From the NCBI GenBank assembly GCA_022419385.1, contig JAJUBI010000006.1:3534001-3598000 (forward strand): a stretch of DNA of 64,000 nucleotides, written 5' to 3'. Below the pieces are notes generated by a model that saw nothing but the letters and a program-made list of their open reading frames with translations, was not told where the DNA came from and did no database searches. Source of the DNA: Paraconiothyrium sp. Pb-2020 (taxonomy: Eukaryota > Ascomycota > Dothideomycetes > Pleosporales > Didymosphaeriaceae). The first letter of the stretch is position 1, and every line of letters begins with the position of its first letter. Both the position numbers and the translations under genes were made by a program. Below are positions 9,883-21,606 of this stretch, one piece after another.

Positions 9883-11456
9883 GTTTACTAATTAAAATGT
9901 AGTAGTTGTTATAAGAAAGGGTCTAAGAAGGAAACGTGACCGGCACTGGAATTAGAAGCTTTGAGATGGACGAGAACACTTGGCTAGTTGGGCTGGGCAG
10001 TCCTCCTTTATAGCGTAGATAAAGATACCTGAAGACGAAAGGCAAGATTGAGGCGTGATGTTGCATCTGATTTGGAAGATGCATCAACTTCGTTCGAGGT
10101 TTCACGGTTGATCATGTTCCCGTAGAAGATCGACCCAGTCGGGAGCTGCTGTACCAGGACATTAATAAGAAGAACATGGGAAGTCCTGGAAGCGTTTAGG
10201 TTTAGCTTGCACGTTTGCAGTTTTCGAGGTGATGTTTCGAGCGATCGTGAAGCGTGCCAAGTTTCGAAGCACTGCTGAAACACCGTGCGAACATCAGGAC
10301 CCAAATCACAAAGTCGCCATCTCCCCAACGAGATATCCTTGGAAACATCTCGTTTGGCACTGAGTTTCCGCTGGGAATATCATCTTCACATGTGCTTGCT
10401 GCACAGCTGGGACAGGTTTGGGGTCTCCGCCTCGCCGGGCCCTAAGACAGCCACGAAGCTTGTCTTGCATCGACGCATTGCCTATACATGCTCGTAGAGT
10501 ATCGTTCATTGTAATTCCAGGTATATGTACGGCGGTTGCGATCAGACGTCAATGGCTCTAAGCTTCACGAGGACTATACACGCGGTGCGCGGCGGTGCCG
10601 TGTCAATCGCGCCAGATGATGGCAGTGTCGATTGGATTTCTTCTCAAGGCTATGATTATGACGTGTCAGTGTAGGCATCATTTGATGAGTACTTACCTTG
10701 GTTATACGAACTCCCCAGACGGTTGTGGAAGGTAATGCTATGATGTTTGTGAGTGAAGAGCGACGATCAGTAGAGACCAGCAAGCGCGTCTTTATACAGA
10801 GAGACTAGCCTTCGCCCAAACTACCTTTTGAGAAATATTGAGCTGGTTTCGCAGTGCTGTATTCAAGCTGAACGGTAAGCGGGGCCCATGGTGCTCGTAG
10901 CTCAACCAGTAGTAGGGCCAAGGCGATTACGGTGGGATTGTTAATTCGAAGGAGCTCGCCCTCATAAAGGTGCGAACGAATGACTCTTGAGATACGGTGT
11001 CTCCGGTGGTGTGCGGTGGTGACGAGTTAACTTTGTTGTTAGCCTGATGTGTGAGGTTGGCAGGCGAAGCTTGGCATCGCGGACCTGGCCAGGTTTCATC
11101 AGCCAGGAATTATCAGCGTCGATTGCTATCACACAGCATCGGAACGGGGCCATGAAGCATCGCAATACGATTACAGGGTGCAATTAATCTCATTGATCTC
11201 TATTGTGGACCTCCGCGGGCGTCACAGCATAGCACGCAGACACGTGGTTTGAACCTCGGATATGAAATTAAGAGCAGCTAAAGTGGGAACTTGCTCCTCA
11301 GATTGCTGATCTAGAGTACATGTTTTACACAATCCGAGCTGCCACTAGACTAGGAAATGAGGTAGTCTTGTATGCACACACCCATCCGCAAAATTTTCCA
11401 CCCTGAAACCCGACCCGTAGACCCGAATAACAGAGTGAACCCAGCAACGCACCACT
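9883..11456. other. Intergenic, promoter side of the repeat-peptide gene
   Basis: About 1.6 kb between two minus-strand genes. It holds the TATA element of the repeat-peptide gene. Around 10.7-10.8 kb a second minus-strand TATA is followed by a consensus splice donor (see findings). Small frames here have no recognisable product. Confidence 0.5.
10007..10012 (-). promoter_or_regulatory. TATA box of the repeat-peptide gene
   Basis: TATAAA on the minus strand, 125 bp upstream of the start codon at 9882. The position and match are good for a strongly or conditionally expressed fungal gene. Inferred from sequence only. Confidence 0.55.
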
Positions 11457-11964
11457 CTATGCAACGTAGAGGAGCAAGAAGGACATCATGAGAGCGAAGA
11501 GACCAGTAGCTTCGGCGAAGGCAAAACCGAGAACGGCGTACTGGAAGAGCTGACCCCTGAGGGACGGGTTGCGAGCGACACCCTGGATGAGGGCACCGAA
11601 AACCGTACCGATACCAACACCGGCACCAGCAAGGCCGACGGTGGCGATACCGGCACCCTGGATCTTGGCGGCAGCGACCATGGCGGCGGCGGTCGACTCA
11701 GCAACGATGCCACGGCTCTGGATGATCTGGCGGCCGGCGTTGTTCTTGAAGGCGTTGCGGACGGCGCTGTTCATGACGAGCGAGTTCTTGGGCTGGGCTG
11801 CTTGGTGTCAATTGATGCCAATGGCAGACGGACGGCCCTCAATGGATGGAGCTGCGATGCATATGCGTACCCTTGGTGGAGATGAAGCGCGCAGCAGGCT
11901 TGCTGGTCTGGACGGAGCGGGCGGCCAGGCGGGCGGCGCCGAAGGAGCGGGCGATGGCAACCAT
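11457..11964 (-). CDS. ATP9: ATP synthase F0 subunit c (subunit 9), nuclear-encoded mitochondrial precursor
   Basis: Minus-strand exons 11871..11964 and 11457..11797 give 144 aa; the 73-nt intron has donor GTACGC. The first ~60 residues are an Arg/Ala/Ser-rich mitochondrial presequence (MVAIARSFGAARLAARS). The mature part is the two-helix proteolipid: a glycine-rich first helix (GAGVGIGTVFGALIQG), the polar loop ARNPSLRGQ, and a second helix with the proton-carrying Glu in FAEATGLF. In the membrane the c-ring turns with proton flow and drives ATP synthesis. A nuclear copy is usual in filamentous fungi; whether the mitochondrial genome also carries one cannot be seen here. Confidence 0.96.
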
Positions 11965-12770
11965 TGTGATGACCGGTCGGAGTGAGCGGAGATGGATTGG
12001 GGATGGAATGAAGGTGCAATGGATGGAGGAGTGGTTGAGAAGGTCGGGAGGAGGTGCAGAAAAATCCGCGAGAAAGAGAAGGAGCTACCGCTGACCTAAG
12101 CCGGGCCCAAGCTTCCGAAGCCCGGGCCGCCTCGGAATCACCAGGGGAACAATCGATACCTTTAGCTGCGCGTCAAATGCTCCTGAAGATCATCAATTGC
12201 ATTGCAATGGGAGTGATAACCCTCTTGTAAAAATTTGCAGTCTGTAAGAGCTCCATTGCGCCGTCCTCGAGCTTGGGTATAGCTCCCAGAACGGGTGGTG
12301 ATACGACCCCAACTTCACTAGCTTATACCCTTGCCGACTCCACCTCCGCAAAAGTCTACATCCTCCCGAGATGATACAAATCCTATGGACCACTCTAGTT
12401 CACGGTTCGATTCGCATTGACAGCGACTCTGCATGTTTTCGCGGATAGACCAGTTCCACATCTCGCAGAGCTCAGTGGCATCACTGTATGTACATGGATA
12501 ACCTACCAACATACGTTATATTCACGTCTGGATCAACACTCCAGAGGATGTATTTGAAAAGGAATCTGCAAAGTCGTGCTTATCTTGGTGTATATCTACA
12601 GCTACAGTCTTTGCTTCCTTGAAGCTTCGGCGGACGTCGTCTTGCTGTACCAGTGTCGCACTTGTGATATGCTGGCGATTGATTGACAATATTGGCCAGG
12701 GCACAGCCCTCCCCTCCAACTCCTTACACTCCTCCTGCTTTCACCCTCCATCCCTCTCTCTTCTTCAAGC
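11965..12770. other. Intergenic, ATP9 5' flank
   Basis: About 0.8 kb holding the ATP9 promoter and the 3' flank of the next minus-strand gene. No other feature is supportable; short frames such as 12193..12393 look random. Confidence 0.55.
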
Positions 12771-13373
12771 CTACCTACGGCTGTCCTTGGGAGTGTCGCA
12801 TTGCGTCGTAAGCCAAATGTCATATGAAATATCTCCTGCAGTGGCTTTAACGATAGTCTTTCGAAACCCTTCCAGGATCTCAGCCTTAGAATCCAGATCG
12901 AAAGCACCCCTGTGGTACTCCCTGGCAGTCGCATCATCAACATCCACGGGAACGTTCTCCTCGACAACAGTCTCGTAACCTTCCTCTGAGTATTGCATGG
13001 GGGTTTCAGGCTTGGCTTGTAGCAACTTTCTAGTCATTTTTTTCAAGCTCTGGAGGATCTCCTTGCGGATGCAAGATTTTGGCCTGATGGACCCTGAGGT
13101 GACTTGAAGGTCTTTGCAGTCGTCGGTAGGGTAGAGCACCACTGGAACGGTGCGAGCGCCTAAATCTTCGGCTTCAAGGGAGGTCTTCTGGAGTACGCTG
13201 GTCAAAATGCGGATTTCTAGGCTTCGAGGGGCGGCTCGCATGCGCTTGACCAGTTTAGCATGGATGGAATCAGACGCATTTGCAGCGTGCGGAGTGTGGG
13301 TATGGTCGTGGGCAGTGAGACGCCCGGTGTTGAACGCAGTCTCCGGTGGTGGTGGTTGGTTGGAAACACTCAT
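12771..13373 (-). CDS. Hypothetical protein, 200 aa
   Basis: A single uninterrupted minus-strand frame that starts in a favourable context (A at -3). I do not recognise the family. The N terminus is polar and disordered, Pro/His-rich (HDHTHTPHAAN). The rest is mixed alpha/beta with charged helices, including a basic run RKEILQSLKKMTRKLLQ near the middle and an acidic stretch EEGYETVVEEN. The last third (AREYHRGAFDLDSK onward) looks folded. There is no signal peptide or membrane segment. Coding status rests on frame length, composition and absence of a better frame on the other strand, so it is moderate. Confidence 0.55.
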   Translation of the reverse strand: MSVSNQPPPPETAFNTGRLTAHDHTHTPHAANASDSIHAKLVKRMRAAPRSLEIRILTSVLQKTSLEAEDLGARTVPVVLYPTDDCKDLQVTSGSIRPKSCIRKEILQSLKKMTRKLLQAKPETPMQYSEEGYETVVEENVPVDVDDATAREYHRGAFDLDSKAEILEGFRKTIVKATAGDISYDIWLTTQCDTPKDSRR

Positions 13374-14042
13374 GATGGGAAGTTACCCGATGTCTGTATG
13401 GTATTGAAACTTGTGACGAGGGAAGGCAATTGCTATTGTAACGAGATACAGGAATTCCTGTGCAAGGAAGTCTTTATGTGCACTACGAGACTCAGAGTAT
13501 TGAGTACCATACTTGACGAAGGAAAATTGCATTTCCTACCATGGCTACTGGGACTACGCCAGGTCGGTCGCTAAGAACTACGGTACAGATGTACGCTGTA
13601 CCACGCTGGCGCGAGCATGGAGTCGCGTCTTTCGGGAACTGGTCCAAAGGGGTCAGCAACGTTGCTTCCAGTGTCTGCAATGGGATTTTATCAAATTTCT
13701 TATCACTTCAATATTGTCGAAATCCATGTTGCGGTCGCTCAAGGTTGCAACATAGGTGTCTTCGCGAATCTGTTCTAGTCTCGGATGGCCATATGTATTG
13801 CAGCGCTTGCGGTTAGCTATGGTTTCACTCACTTTACCTCTGCTATGTAATGTTTGAAAGAGTAAGAGAGGTGGGGTCGGTGAAGGCGGGGTTCAACGCG
13901 CGCTAAATTGGAGCTCGAGCCGCTATACCTCCGAGTGTCTTTTAATCAGCGACAGCTTCTACATGAACACTTGACGCGCTCTACACGCGTCGCTATTCCA
14001 CTTTGCGTTCGACTGAACAGTCGACAGTGAGGTGGAGCAGCG
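13374..14042. other. Intergenic between divergent genes
   Basis: Bidirectional promoter region between the 200-aa minus-strand gene and the RNA-binding-protein gene. Nothing else is seen. Confidence 0.55.
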
Positions 14043-16422
14043 ATGCAGCTTCTGGAAAACGATAAGTCTGCTTTCAAGCAATGGCTGCTACCAAAGCTCG
14101 CCAACCGGTAAGTCAGCCACGGAGCTTCTGCACCTCCGCAACTGCAAGCTAACAGAGATAGGACCGAGGCAGAACCTGAAGTGCTGGCGGATTATGTCGC
14201 AGAGCTGTTTGCAGGAGAGGGCTCACCGGCAGAGATCAAACGCGCCAGTGTTGAGCAGCTTTCGGACTTCCTTTTGGAGCGTGGGTAGCATCAAGTCCTG
14301 CGTGTGAACGACCGGAATGCGCTGACGCAGGCAGATACCGAATCGTTTGTCGATGAAATAGCCACCGCGATTGAGCAGAAAATCTGGACCAAAGCGGTAG
14401 GCACAGAGAACAGCGAGAGGAAGAAGTTAGCAGCGAAACGCAAAGCAAAGGAAGCGCCGCGACCTGCGCAGCCGACGTCTATACCTCCGACAGGCCCCAA
14501 AACCGCGACCGCAACCTCCAGCTCTATAGCGCGCCCCTCAATATCTACGCTTGCACCTGATGCGCCAGTATTCGTCCCACGAGGCCAAGCCATACCAACA
14601 GCGCCGCTGAGCCATGATGCTTCCATACCAACAGGCCCACGCGCCGACCGCAATTCGAGGAAAGCTCAGCAAGGGCAATCAAGGAAACGTAAAGAGCGAG
14701 ATACTGGCGGTGAAAATGCTGCTGACAGCTCTGCGAGCGAAAGGCCACTCAAGCAATTGGCGCGAAGAGGTGGAGGACACGCCGGTAGAAACGGACAGCG
14801 TGCGGACCCCACAGTAGCGACAGCAGCAAGGGCTGGACTTTCGTCAAACGTTACACCGTTCACACCGGGTTCGTTTGCAGGCCAACAGCCGCCTGCGCTA
14901 CCTCAGTTCTCCTCTGACTCATTTAGTCCATTCAATTTCCTGGCTGACCTCTCTGCGATGATGAGCATGAGCTATTCAGGGCAAGCGTTAGGCACACAAA
15001 CCCCAGTTCTTCCATACATTAATCCCGCGGCTGCGAAAATCAAATGCGCCGACTACGAGACGAAAGGAATATGCCACATGGGAACATTATGCCCCTACGA
15101 ACACGGCAAAGCAGTAGTCGTTCCTGCGGATGCGGAATATGACCCGAATAACGCATCACTTGCAATGCTGCCGCATTCAAATACACATCGAACAAGCAAT
15201 AGTAATATCAGCGATTATTCTGGGCCCCAACGTCGCGGACGTGGTAGAGCTGCATTCTCGCAGTCCGGACCTTCACGCAGCTCGGAAGACACGTTGGTTG
15301 TTGGACAGATTCCCGAGGACCGTCTCACCGAACAGCACGTGCGTGACTTTTTCTCCCAGTTCGGTGCAATCGTTGATGTACAAATGCGCACCAACAGCCG
15401 CCTCGCTATTATCAAATTCAGCGACCATTCAGTTGCGCAGCGAGCCTACGACAGTCCGAAAGCCATTTTCGATAATAGATTCGTAAAGGTCTACTGGTAC
15501 AAACCTGAAGCTCAACGGCAGAGGGGCGGCACAAATGGTGCCTTGAAGCGGAGATCGGCTCAAGATGGCATACCCGCAATCTACAACGAAGATGAGGACA
15601 TGATAGACATGGAAGAGTTCAGCAGCCACCAGGCACAGCTTCAGAAAGAGTTCGAGCAGAGGCGCCAGAAGAGCGAGCAGGCAACGGCTCGGTCCAACTT
15701 GCTCAGCGCGCAGCTCGAGGCCAAAGAAAACGAGTTGGCTGAACTCCGTTCTACGCTGATAGAGAAGGCGACGGCCAAAGGTCTGGAGGCCATCATTATA
15801 AAGGAACAGCAAACACCCTCCAGCGACCTGACGAAATTACAAGCCGAAGCTGAGGGCTTGTTCGCAAACGCTGGGCCACTCGACGCACCGATTATCTCTC
15901 GTGGAGACTTTATCAATGGACGTGGCTCATCTCGGGGTGGCTTCCGGGGCCGTGGAAACGCTCGTGGAGGGCGCGGTGGCGTGGTTCGACTTGACAACCG
16001 ACCGCGCTCCCTTGCTATTGCAAGTGTCGAAGTCGGGTCAGAGAAGGAGAGGATGTTGAAGCGGCATCTGCTGAATACCAAAGGCTGCACGGGCGTCTTT
16101 CCACACGGCGAGCGCGCCAACACCCTCGTGGTAGGCTTCGAGCAACGCTTCCAAGCGGAGATTGTATGACCCACCTGCACCATTATCCTTACACTTTACT
16201 GACATGCAGCAGTACTTGGACGAAGCTTCCCGCGTTCCTAATGTAAGCGTTGGTGACCTATCATGGGTTCCCAACGATGCCACGGTCGTACAGCAGTCTA
16301 TTGAGTCCGACGAGCCCATGGTCCTACATCAAGATGTAGACGAAGAGGTCTCTGATGGCCAGATGGATGTAAAGGTGGAGGTGGATTTGGACGTAGCTGA
16401 TGATACTGATCAGTGGCTTTGA
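14043..16422 (+). CDS. rmn1: RBM26/27-like RNA-binding protein (PWI-like, CCCH finger, RRM)
   Basis: Exons 14043..14107, 14162..14280, 14335..16163 and 16210..16422 give 741 aa. The N terminus is a PWI-like helical domain (SAFKQWLLPKLANR ... EQKIW). It is followed by a disordered basic region, one CCCH zinc finger of spacing C-x8-C-x5-C-x3-H (first Cys at 299), an RRM from about 381 to 452 (TLVVGQIPED as RNP2-like strand), a coiled coil rich in Glu/Gln/Ala, an RGG patch (GRGSSRGGFRGRGNARGG), and a short C-terminal RRM-like segment ending in an acidic tail. This order matches metazoan RBM26/27 and fission-yeast Rmn1. In those species the protein links poly(A) RNA to the Mtl1/MTR4 exosome-targeting complex. 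The role is inferred by family. The last intron ends in tandem acceptors CAGCAG, allowing inclusion or loss of one Gln. The short second exon boundary (14280) is the least certain. Confidence 0.85.
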
Positions 16423-17224
16423 AATGCACAGGGTTTAGGTGAAGGAAATGACGATTTGCATGGTGTACGCATATTCGGCGCAACGGTATGGGCATGAGCA
16501 TTTGGTATACCCCGGCATCATGGAGCGTTTTCAGACATACCTGAGGTATTCTTGCAAGTAGCATGCTTGCAACAACTTCCTTCGCGAGCAGTACAATCAC
16601 TTGACCAGTTCGCCTGGCCCATTCAACGTCGCCTAACGCGACTTCCGGCTGCACCCGGATTGACGTTAACGCCTAGGTACAGACCTTACTCACCCTCAGC
16701 ATCTCTTTAGTATACCCTGATTTGAAACGACGATGTACTGGAGAGGCAGTGTCTTCTTCTGTTTTGCGAGTAATTGATGCTAGCTAACCACCTATCGTAA
16801 ATATCCGCAACGTGGAAGTAGAGGTATGCATTTACAAGACCGGGCAAGCCGTCAATCAAATGCGACTCCAGGATTGAGATTTGGGGATGGGTTTACAGCA
16901 AGACCAGTCCGCCAATCCGCATGAATTGATATAACCGCTGTGGAAGGCTCGGAACCTGGGGTATGCGAAGATCCGTCACTGTGCGTGGTGGCACACGCAT
17001 GGCACCACCTGCACGCGAGCCGGGTTGGCGCTTTCCGCCTCGGAGTCTAAGCTTGAAGAGGATAGAACGACGCACTGTCCACCAAAGTTTGATTGGCAAT
17101 TGCCCCCTCAACTTCTTCCAACGGGCGCCAGTACAATTTGCGCGCCGGACCCCTTGAGCTGTCGCTACCTTTCCTTTGCTTTCCTTTGCCCTCTGGCACG
17201 ACCCTCATTCTCGGTGACTTCAAG
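16423..17224. other. Intergenic, erg5 5' flank
   Basis: About 0.8 kb separating the RNA-binding-protein gene from erg5 on the same strand. It should hold the erg5 promoter and 5' UTR. I see no TATA consensus at a usual distance and no other gene. Confidence 0.55.
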
Positions 17225-19001
17225 ATGGCAGTCAATGCGAGCTTCGTTTCGCCTACGGCCGACGCAAAGGTTGCCCACATGGTGGCTTCGTTCGACGCCA
17301 ACGGCCTCGTTTCGATGCTGACGAACAACCTCAATGGATGGAGGCTCGTTCTGACCATCCTCGTGCTTGCGATCGCATACGACCAGTGTATGTCTCAGAG
17401 TCGCTGCGATGTCGGATCTTGCTAATCGCTAGTAGTCAAGTACATCTGGAACAAAGGCTCAATTGTCGGGCCTATGTGGAAGGCACCCTTCATCGGACCG
17501 TTCCTAGAGTCTGTCAACCCAGATTTCAACAAGTACCACGCAAAATGGGAGTCTGGTCCTTTGAGCTGTGTTTCCGTTTTCCACAAGTACGTCCGCCTCC
17601 TTCTTGCGCTCAAACGGGCGATGCGCCCAAGGTTTTTTGCTTGTATTGACAGTTCGTAGGTTCGTCGTTATCGCATCCACGCGTGATATGGCTCGCAAAA
17701 TCTTCAACTCGCCAACGTTCGTCAAGCCTTGTGTCGTCGATGCCGCGTACAAGCTCCTTCGCCCTCAGAATTGGGTCTTCCTCGATGGAAAAGCTCACGT
17801 CGACTACCGCAAGGGATTGAACGGTCTCTTCACTCGCCACGCGCTCGAGCAATACCTTCCTATCCAGGAGCAAATCTACAACGAGTACTTCAAGAAGTTC
17901 GTGCAGATAACGAAGGACAACAACGGTAAGCATGTGCCGTTCATGGGCGAGTTCCGTGAATTGCAGTGCGCCCTCAGCTGCCGCACCTTTGTCGGGCAAT
18001 ACATTACTGAAGAAGCAATCAAGAAGATTGCGGACGACTACTACTTGATCACCGCCGCCCTTGAGCTAGTCAACTTCCCTATCATCCTCCCGTTCACGAA
18101 GAGCTGGTATGGCAAGAAATCTGCGGATATGGTTCTGGAGGAGTTCTCTCGATGCGCCGCCAAAGCTAAAGTCCGTCTTGCTGCTGGAGGTGACAACAAG
18201 TGCATTCTTGATTTCTGGGTATCGGCCATGATCGAGTCGGAAAAGTACCGCCAGCGGATCGCCGCTGGGGAGAAAGTCCCTGACACCGAGAAGCCCTCGA
18301 TGCTGATCCGTGAATTCACCGATTTCGAAATTTCCATGACACTGTTCACGTTCCTTTTCGCTTCCCAGGACGCCACTTCTTCCGCCAACACCTGGTTGTT
18401 CCAGATCATGGCTGACCGACCTGAGTTCCTTGAGAAGGTGCGCGAGGAGAACATTGCTGCTCGTAATGGCGACATTCATGCTCCAATCAGTCTGGACAAC
18501 CTCGAGAAGCTCCCGTGGACACGTGCCGTGGTTAAGGAGACTCTACGCTACCGCCCTCCCGTCATCATGGTGCCCTACGTCGCAAAGAAGGATTTCCCGA
18601 TTACGCCTGAGTACACCGCTCCCAAGGGCTCGATGGTGATTCCTACGACCTACATGGCTCTCCATGACCCTGAAGCGTACCAAGACCCAGAATCTTTTAT
18701 TCCGGAGCGATGGATTTCCGGTGATGCCGATAAGCAGGTCAAGAACTGGCTGGTGTTCGGAACGGGCCCTCACTACTGCCTGGGCCAGGTTTACGCACAG
18801 GCTAACCTAATGCTTATGATTGGCAAGGCCAGTATGATGCTAGACTGGAACCATCAAGTCACGGACAAGAGCGAGGAGATTAAGGTGTTCGCTACGATTT
18901 TCCCGATGGTAAGTTCGCCTGTTCACATATCAACAGATGAATGATCTAACTAACGAGGATAGGACGACTGTCTTCTCACCTTCAAGGAGCGGGACGCATA
19001 G
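17225..19001 (+). CDS. erg5: Sterol C-22 desaturase, cytochrome P450 CYP61 (Erg5)
   Basis: Exons 17225..17387, 17436..17586, 17660..18908 and 18963..19001 give 533 aa. It introduces the C22-C23 double bond in the side chain late in ergosterol synthesis, in the endoplasmic reticulum. A hydrophobic N-terminal anchor (GWRLVLTILVLAIAYDQ) is followed by the Pro-rich hinge GPMWKAPFIGPFLES. The I-helix contains FASQDATSSA, the K-helix has the ExxR pair in KETLRYRPP, and the heme loop reads FGTGPHYCLG with the ligand Cys at about 478. The C-terminal DDCLLTFKERDA lies in a tiny fourth exon. The length and all motifs match CYP61A. Erg5 is not the azole target, which is CYP51/Erg11. Confidence 0.96.
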
Positions 19002-19650
19002 ACATTTACATCCCTCCATTTCATGACACGCGTTTGAGCAAACCTGGCATTTTCATTAACCTGGAGTTCCTTATTCCTTTCTTGACCTATGAAAAACGGG
19101 GTCGCCTTGGGAGCGTTCCCCCTTTCTACCTACTAGACTTTTATGATTGGGAGGAACGGCGCTTCTCAAAGAAGCGACCGAACTACGTTGGTGTTACAAG
19201 CCAGCTATGAGGGAGGCGTGAGGTTGCGGTAATAGTGTCGCCCACAGGGATGGCATGGTTGTATATAGCGACGCAAACAGTGGTCGGATTAATTAATGGC
19301 AGAGGAATGAAGTGAACAAGACGAAGTGCTATTTGGGCTATGAGCTGATCTTTAACCTGTGCCACATCCTCAGCCCCGTGACACGCCGCAATGCGTGAGT
19401 GGATTCGCGCTACTGCACGGAAGCTATGACCAACGAACTTTTGGGACTGACTTCGTGAGAGCATCGCACTTCCACGTTGCTCGTCTTGCACCCTCACCAA
19501 CGAATATTAGAGGGTGAGACATTCTTCTTGGGGAAGGGAGCTGCGTGACAGCCACTCAGCATCAACATCTACTCGCAATCCCCAGCGGCCGCCGCCCGTA
19601 ACGCGCTTCATGCCCAGCGCATCTACGATCAAACCACGCTTCAACACAAC
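19002..19650. other. Intergenic erg5-ctk2
   Basis: 3' flank of erg5 and 5' flank of the cyclin gene. Nothing else is supportable. Confidence 0.55.
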
Positions 19651-21606
19651 ATGGCGCCCACAGCCTCGCCGGCGCACGATTCGCGAGATCGCACGCCAGC
19701 GACATCCTCTCGCGTTGGCCCGCATCCATCGTATATCGAAGTTGCAAAACCCTACATCCTGCAATCCGCGATTCAGAGATGCCTCGTAGACCTCGCCATG
19801 TCGGATGCGAAAGAAGACGCTGTACGATTACAAGGTGTCGCATACATCGATCAAGTACGGCGAGCATTACAGCTGCCCGTCCGCACCTTCAACACAGCGG
19901 TGATATACTACCATAAATTCCGCCTACTGCATGCGGAGAACGAGTATAGCTGGGAGGGCGCTGCAGCTGCGGCGCTGTTCACAGCTTGCAAGATTGAGGA
20001 CACGCTGAAGAAGAGTAGGGAGGTGCTTGCGGCTTACTATAATAGCAAGGTTGGGGTTGGAGAGCAACTAAGCAGTGATGATCCGGTATGCGCGTCCCTA
20101 TCGCGGAATCGTACTTGGCAACAAAGCTAACAATCTGGTTTGTAGCGATTCGAGAACCACTCCAAGCTCATCCTAGGTCTCGAACGACTCATGCTTGAGA
20201 GTGCCGGCTTCGACTTCCGAAATCGGTACACACAAAAGGTCATGGTCAAGCTGGCACGAGCACTACGTTTCCATCCGGAACGTGAGGCAGCAACTATGTG
20301 GAACGTGAGCCTTGACATGTACAGGACCTTTGCACCGCTGAAGCAGACGACACCGACTATGGCGATTGCATGTGTAGAGCTGGCTGCCCGGCTGCATGAG
20401 AAGGACACCAACGAGATCGTGGATGGGGGCATATGCCAATACAGCAAGTGGAATACAACCCGAGCTCAAATCATGGGTAAATGCTACATAATCACGTTTG
20501 TCCCGGGGTATTCTGTATACTGACGGGCATTTAGAAACGTTGCTTGATCTCTTAGACCTATACACACACCATAGAGTCAACACCGCCCTCGGTCCCTACT
20601 ACTCCCTCGAAACCTTCATCAACATACGTATAACGCTCAATGACGAAGCTTCTGCAGCAAATATCCCCCGCTATGCTACTTACGTGTCCGAAGCAACCGC
20701 TTCCGACACCAAGGCTACCAACGGAACAAAAGCCCGCAACGGCATCAATCCCACATCGCCCCTCGCTCCCCTTACGCCTGCTACTCCCGGAACCATCTCA
20801 CCAGGTACAAGCCAGCCGCCGAAAAGCGCGATTGGAATCCGTGGACAAAGCGGCACCGTGCGTTTTATGCTCGACGCGAAGCGGGCGCAGGAAGAGAAGA
20901 AAGCAGTCGATAAGTATTGGGTTGTCGAAGAAGAAGAGTACGAGGTCGAAGTACCCAGCGAGCCCGAAGTTCGAGACCGTCCGTCGGATAGAGATCGCCC
21001 ACGTGAGCCCCTTCGCGATAGGGAGCGCGAGAGGGACAGGGATAGGGAAAGAGATAGAGAGTGGGATTCACGAAGAGTGCGTTGATGCGAGTGTGCTTCA
21101 TTTTTGTATCACTTGTCGTTCGTTGCTGTACGATATGCTCTCCGGTAAGGAGACATTTCATTTGTTCAATTCCACCGCGGTTGACAAGCAGTGCTGACAT
21201 CGCACAGGTCTCGGCTCCCATGGATAGAAGTATACGCTCCTATTCCAAGGGAGCAAGCACTATCGAGGACGACCCCGGCTCGCTGCGTAGCCCGACATGG
21301 TCTGAGGAGCCTAATTTGCGGACACGAAGCAACCCCGCTCGTGCTAGAGGTCGTGGTCATGGTCGCGGCAGCAATCGCGGTAACTATGGCGGAGGAAGTG
21401 GCGGTCAGAAACGCAGCTTGGCTGAGCGTATTACCTACAGTGACGATGATCAGGAAGATCACGGGCAAGCCAAGTATTATAATTATAGGGGAAGGGATAC
21501 AGGCAATGGCAACCTGAGGGGTAGGGGTGGAGCGCGGAAACGAGCTGGAGAGAGGAGGCGTGTCCGCGGAGCAGGGAATGGAAGGAGTCAGGGCCGTGGT
21601 GCTTAG
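19651..21606 (+). CDS. ctk2: RNA polymerase II CTD kinase beta subunit (cyclin Ctk2)
   Basis: Exons 19651..20085, 20146..20476, 20535..21076 and 21208..21606 give 568 aa. Ctk2 is the cyclin partner of the Ctk1/CDK12-type kinase that phosphorylates Ser2 of the polymerase II CTD during elongation. The N terminus IEVAKPYILQSAIQRCL and the first cyclin box (RTFNTAVIYYHKFRLLH ... AALFTACKIEDTLKKSRE) are typical. The second box continues across exon 2, and a third segment begins ETLLDLLDLYTHHR. The C terminus is an RD/RE-repeat tail (RDRERERDRDRERDRE). The intron at 21077..21207 (donor GTGCGT, branch CTGAC) is the least certain. If used, it adds a 133-aa RG-rich, GRGHGRGSNRG-type tail; if not, the protein stops at 21085. 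Confidence 0.85.

Noticed and set aside
12395..12425. GGTTCGATTCG resembling a tRNA T-loop
   Set aside because: Flanking bases do not form a T-stem, and no A-box, anticodon stem or acceptor stem is found upstream.
14291..14653. 120-codon minus-strand frame within the RBM26-like gene
   Set aside because: Antisense shadow of a coding exon with conserved domains on the plus strand.
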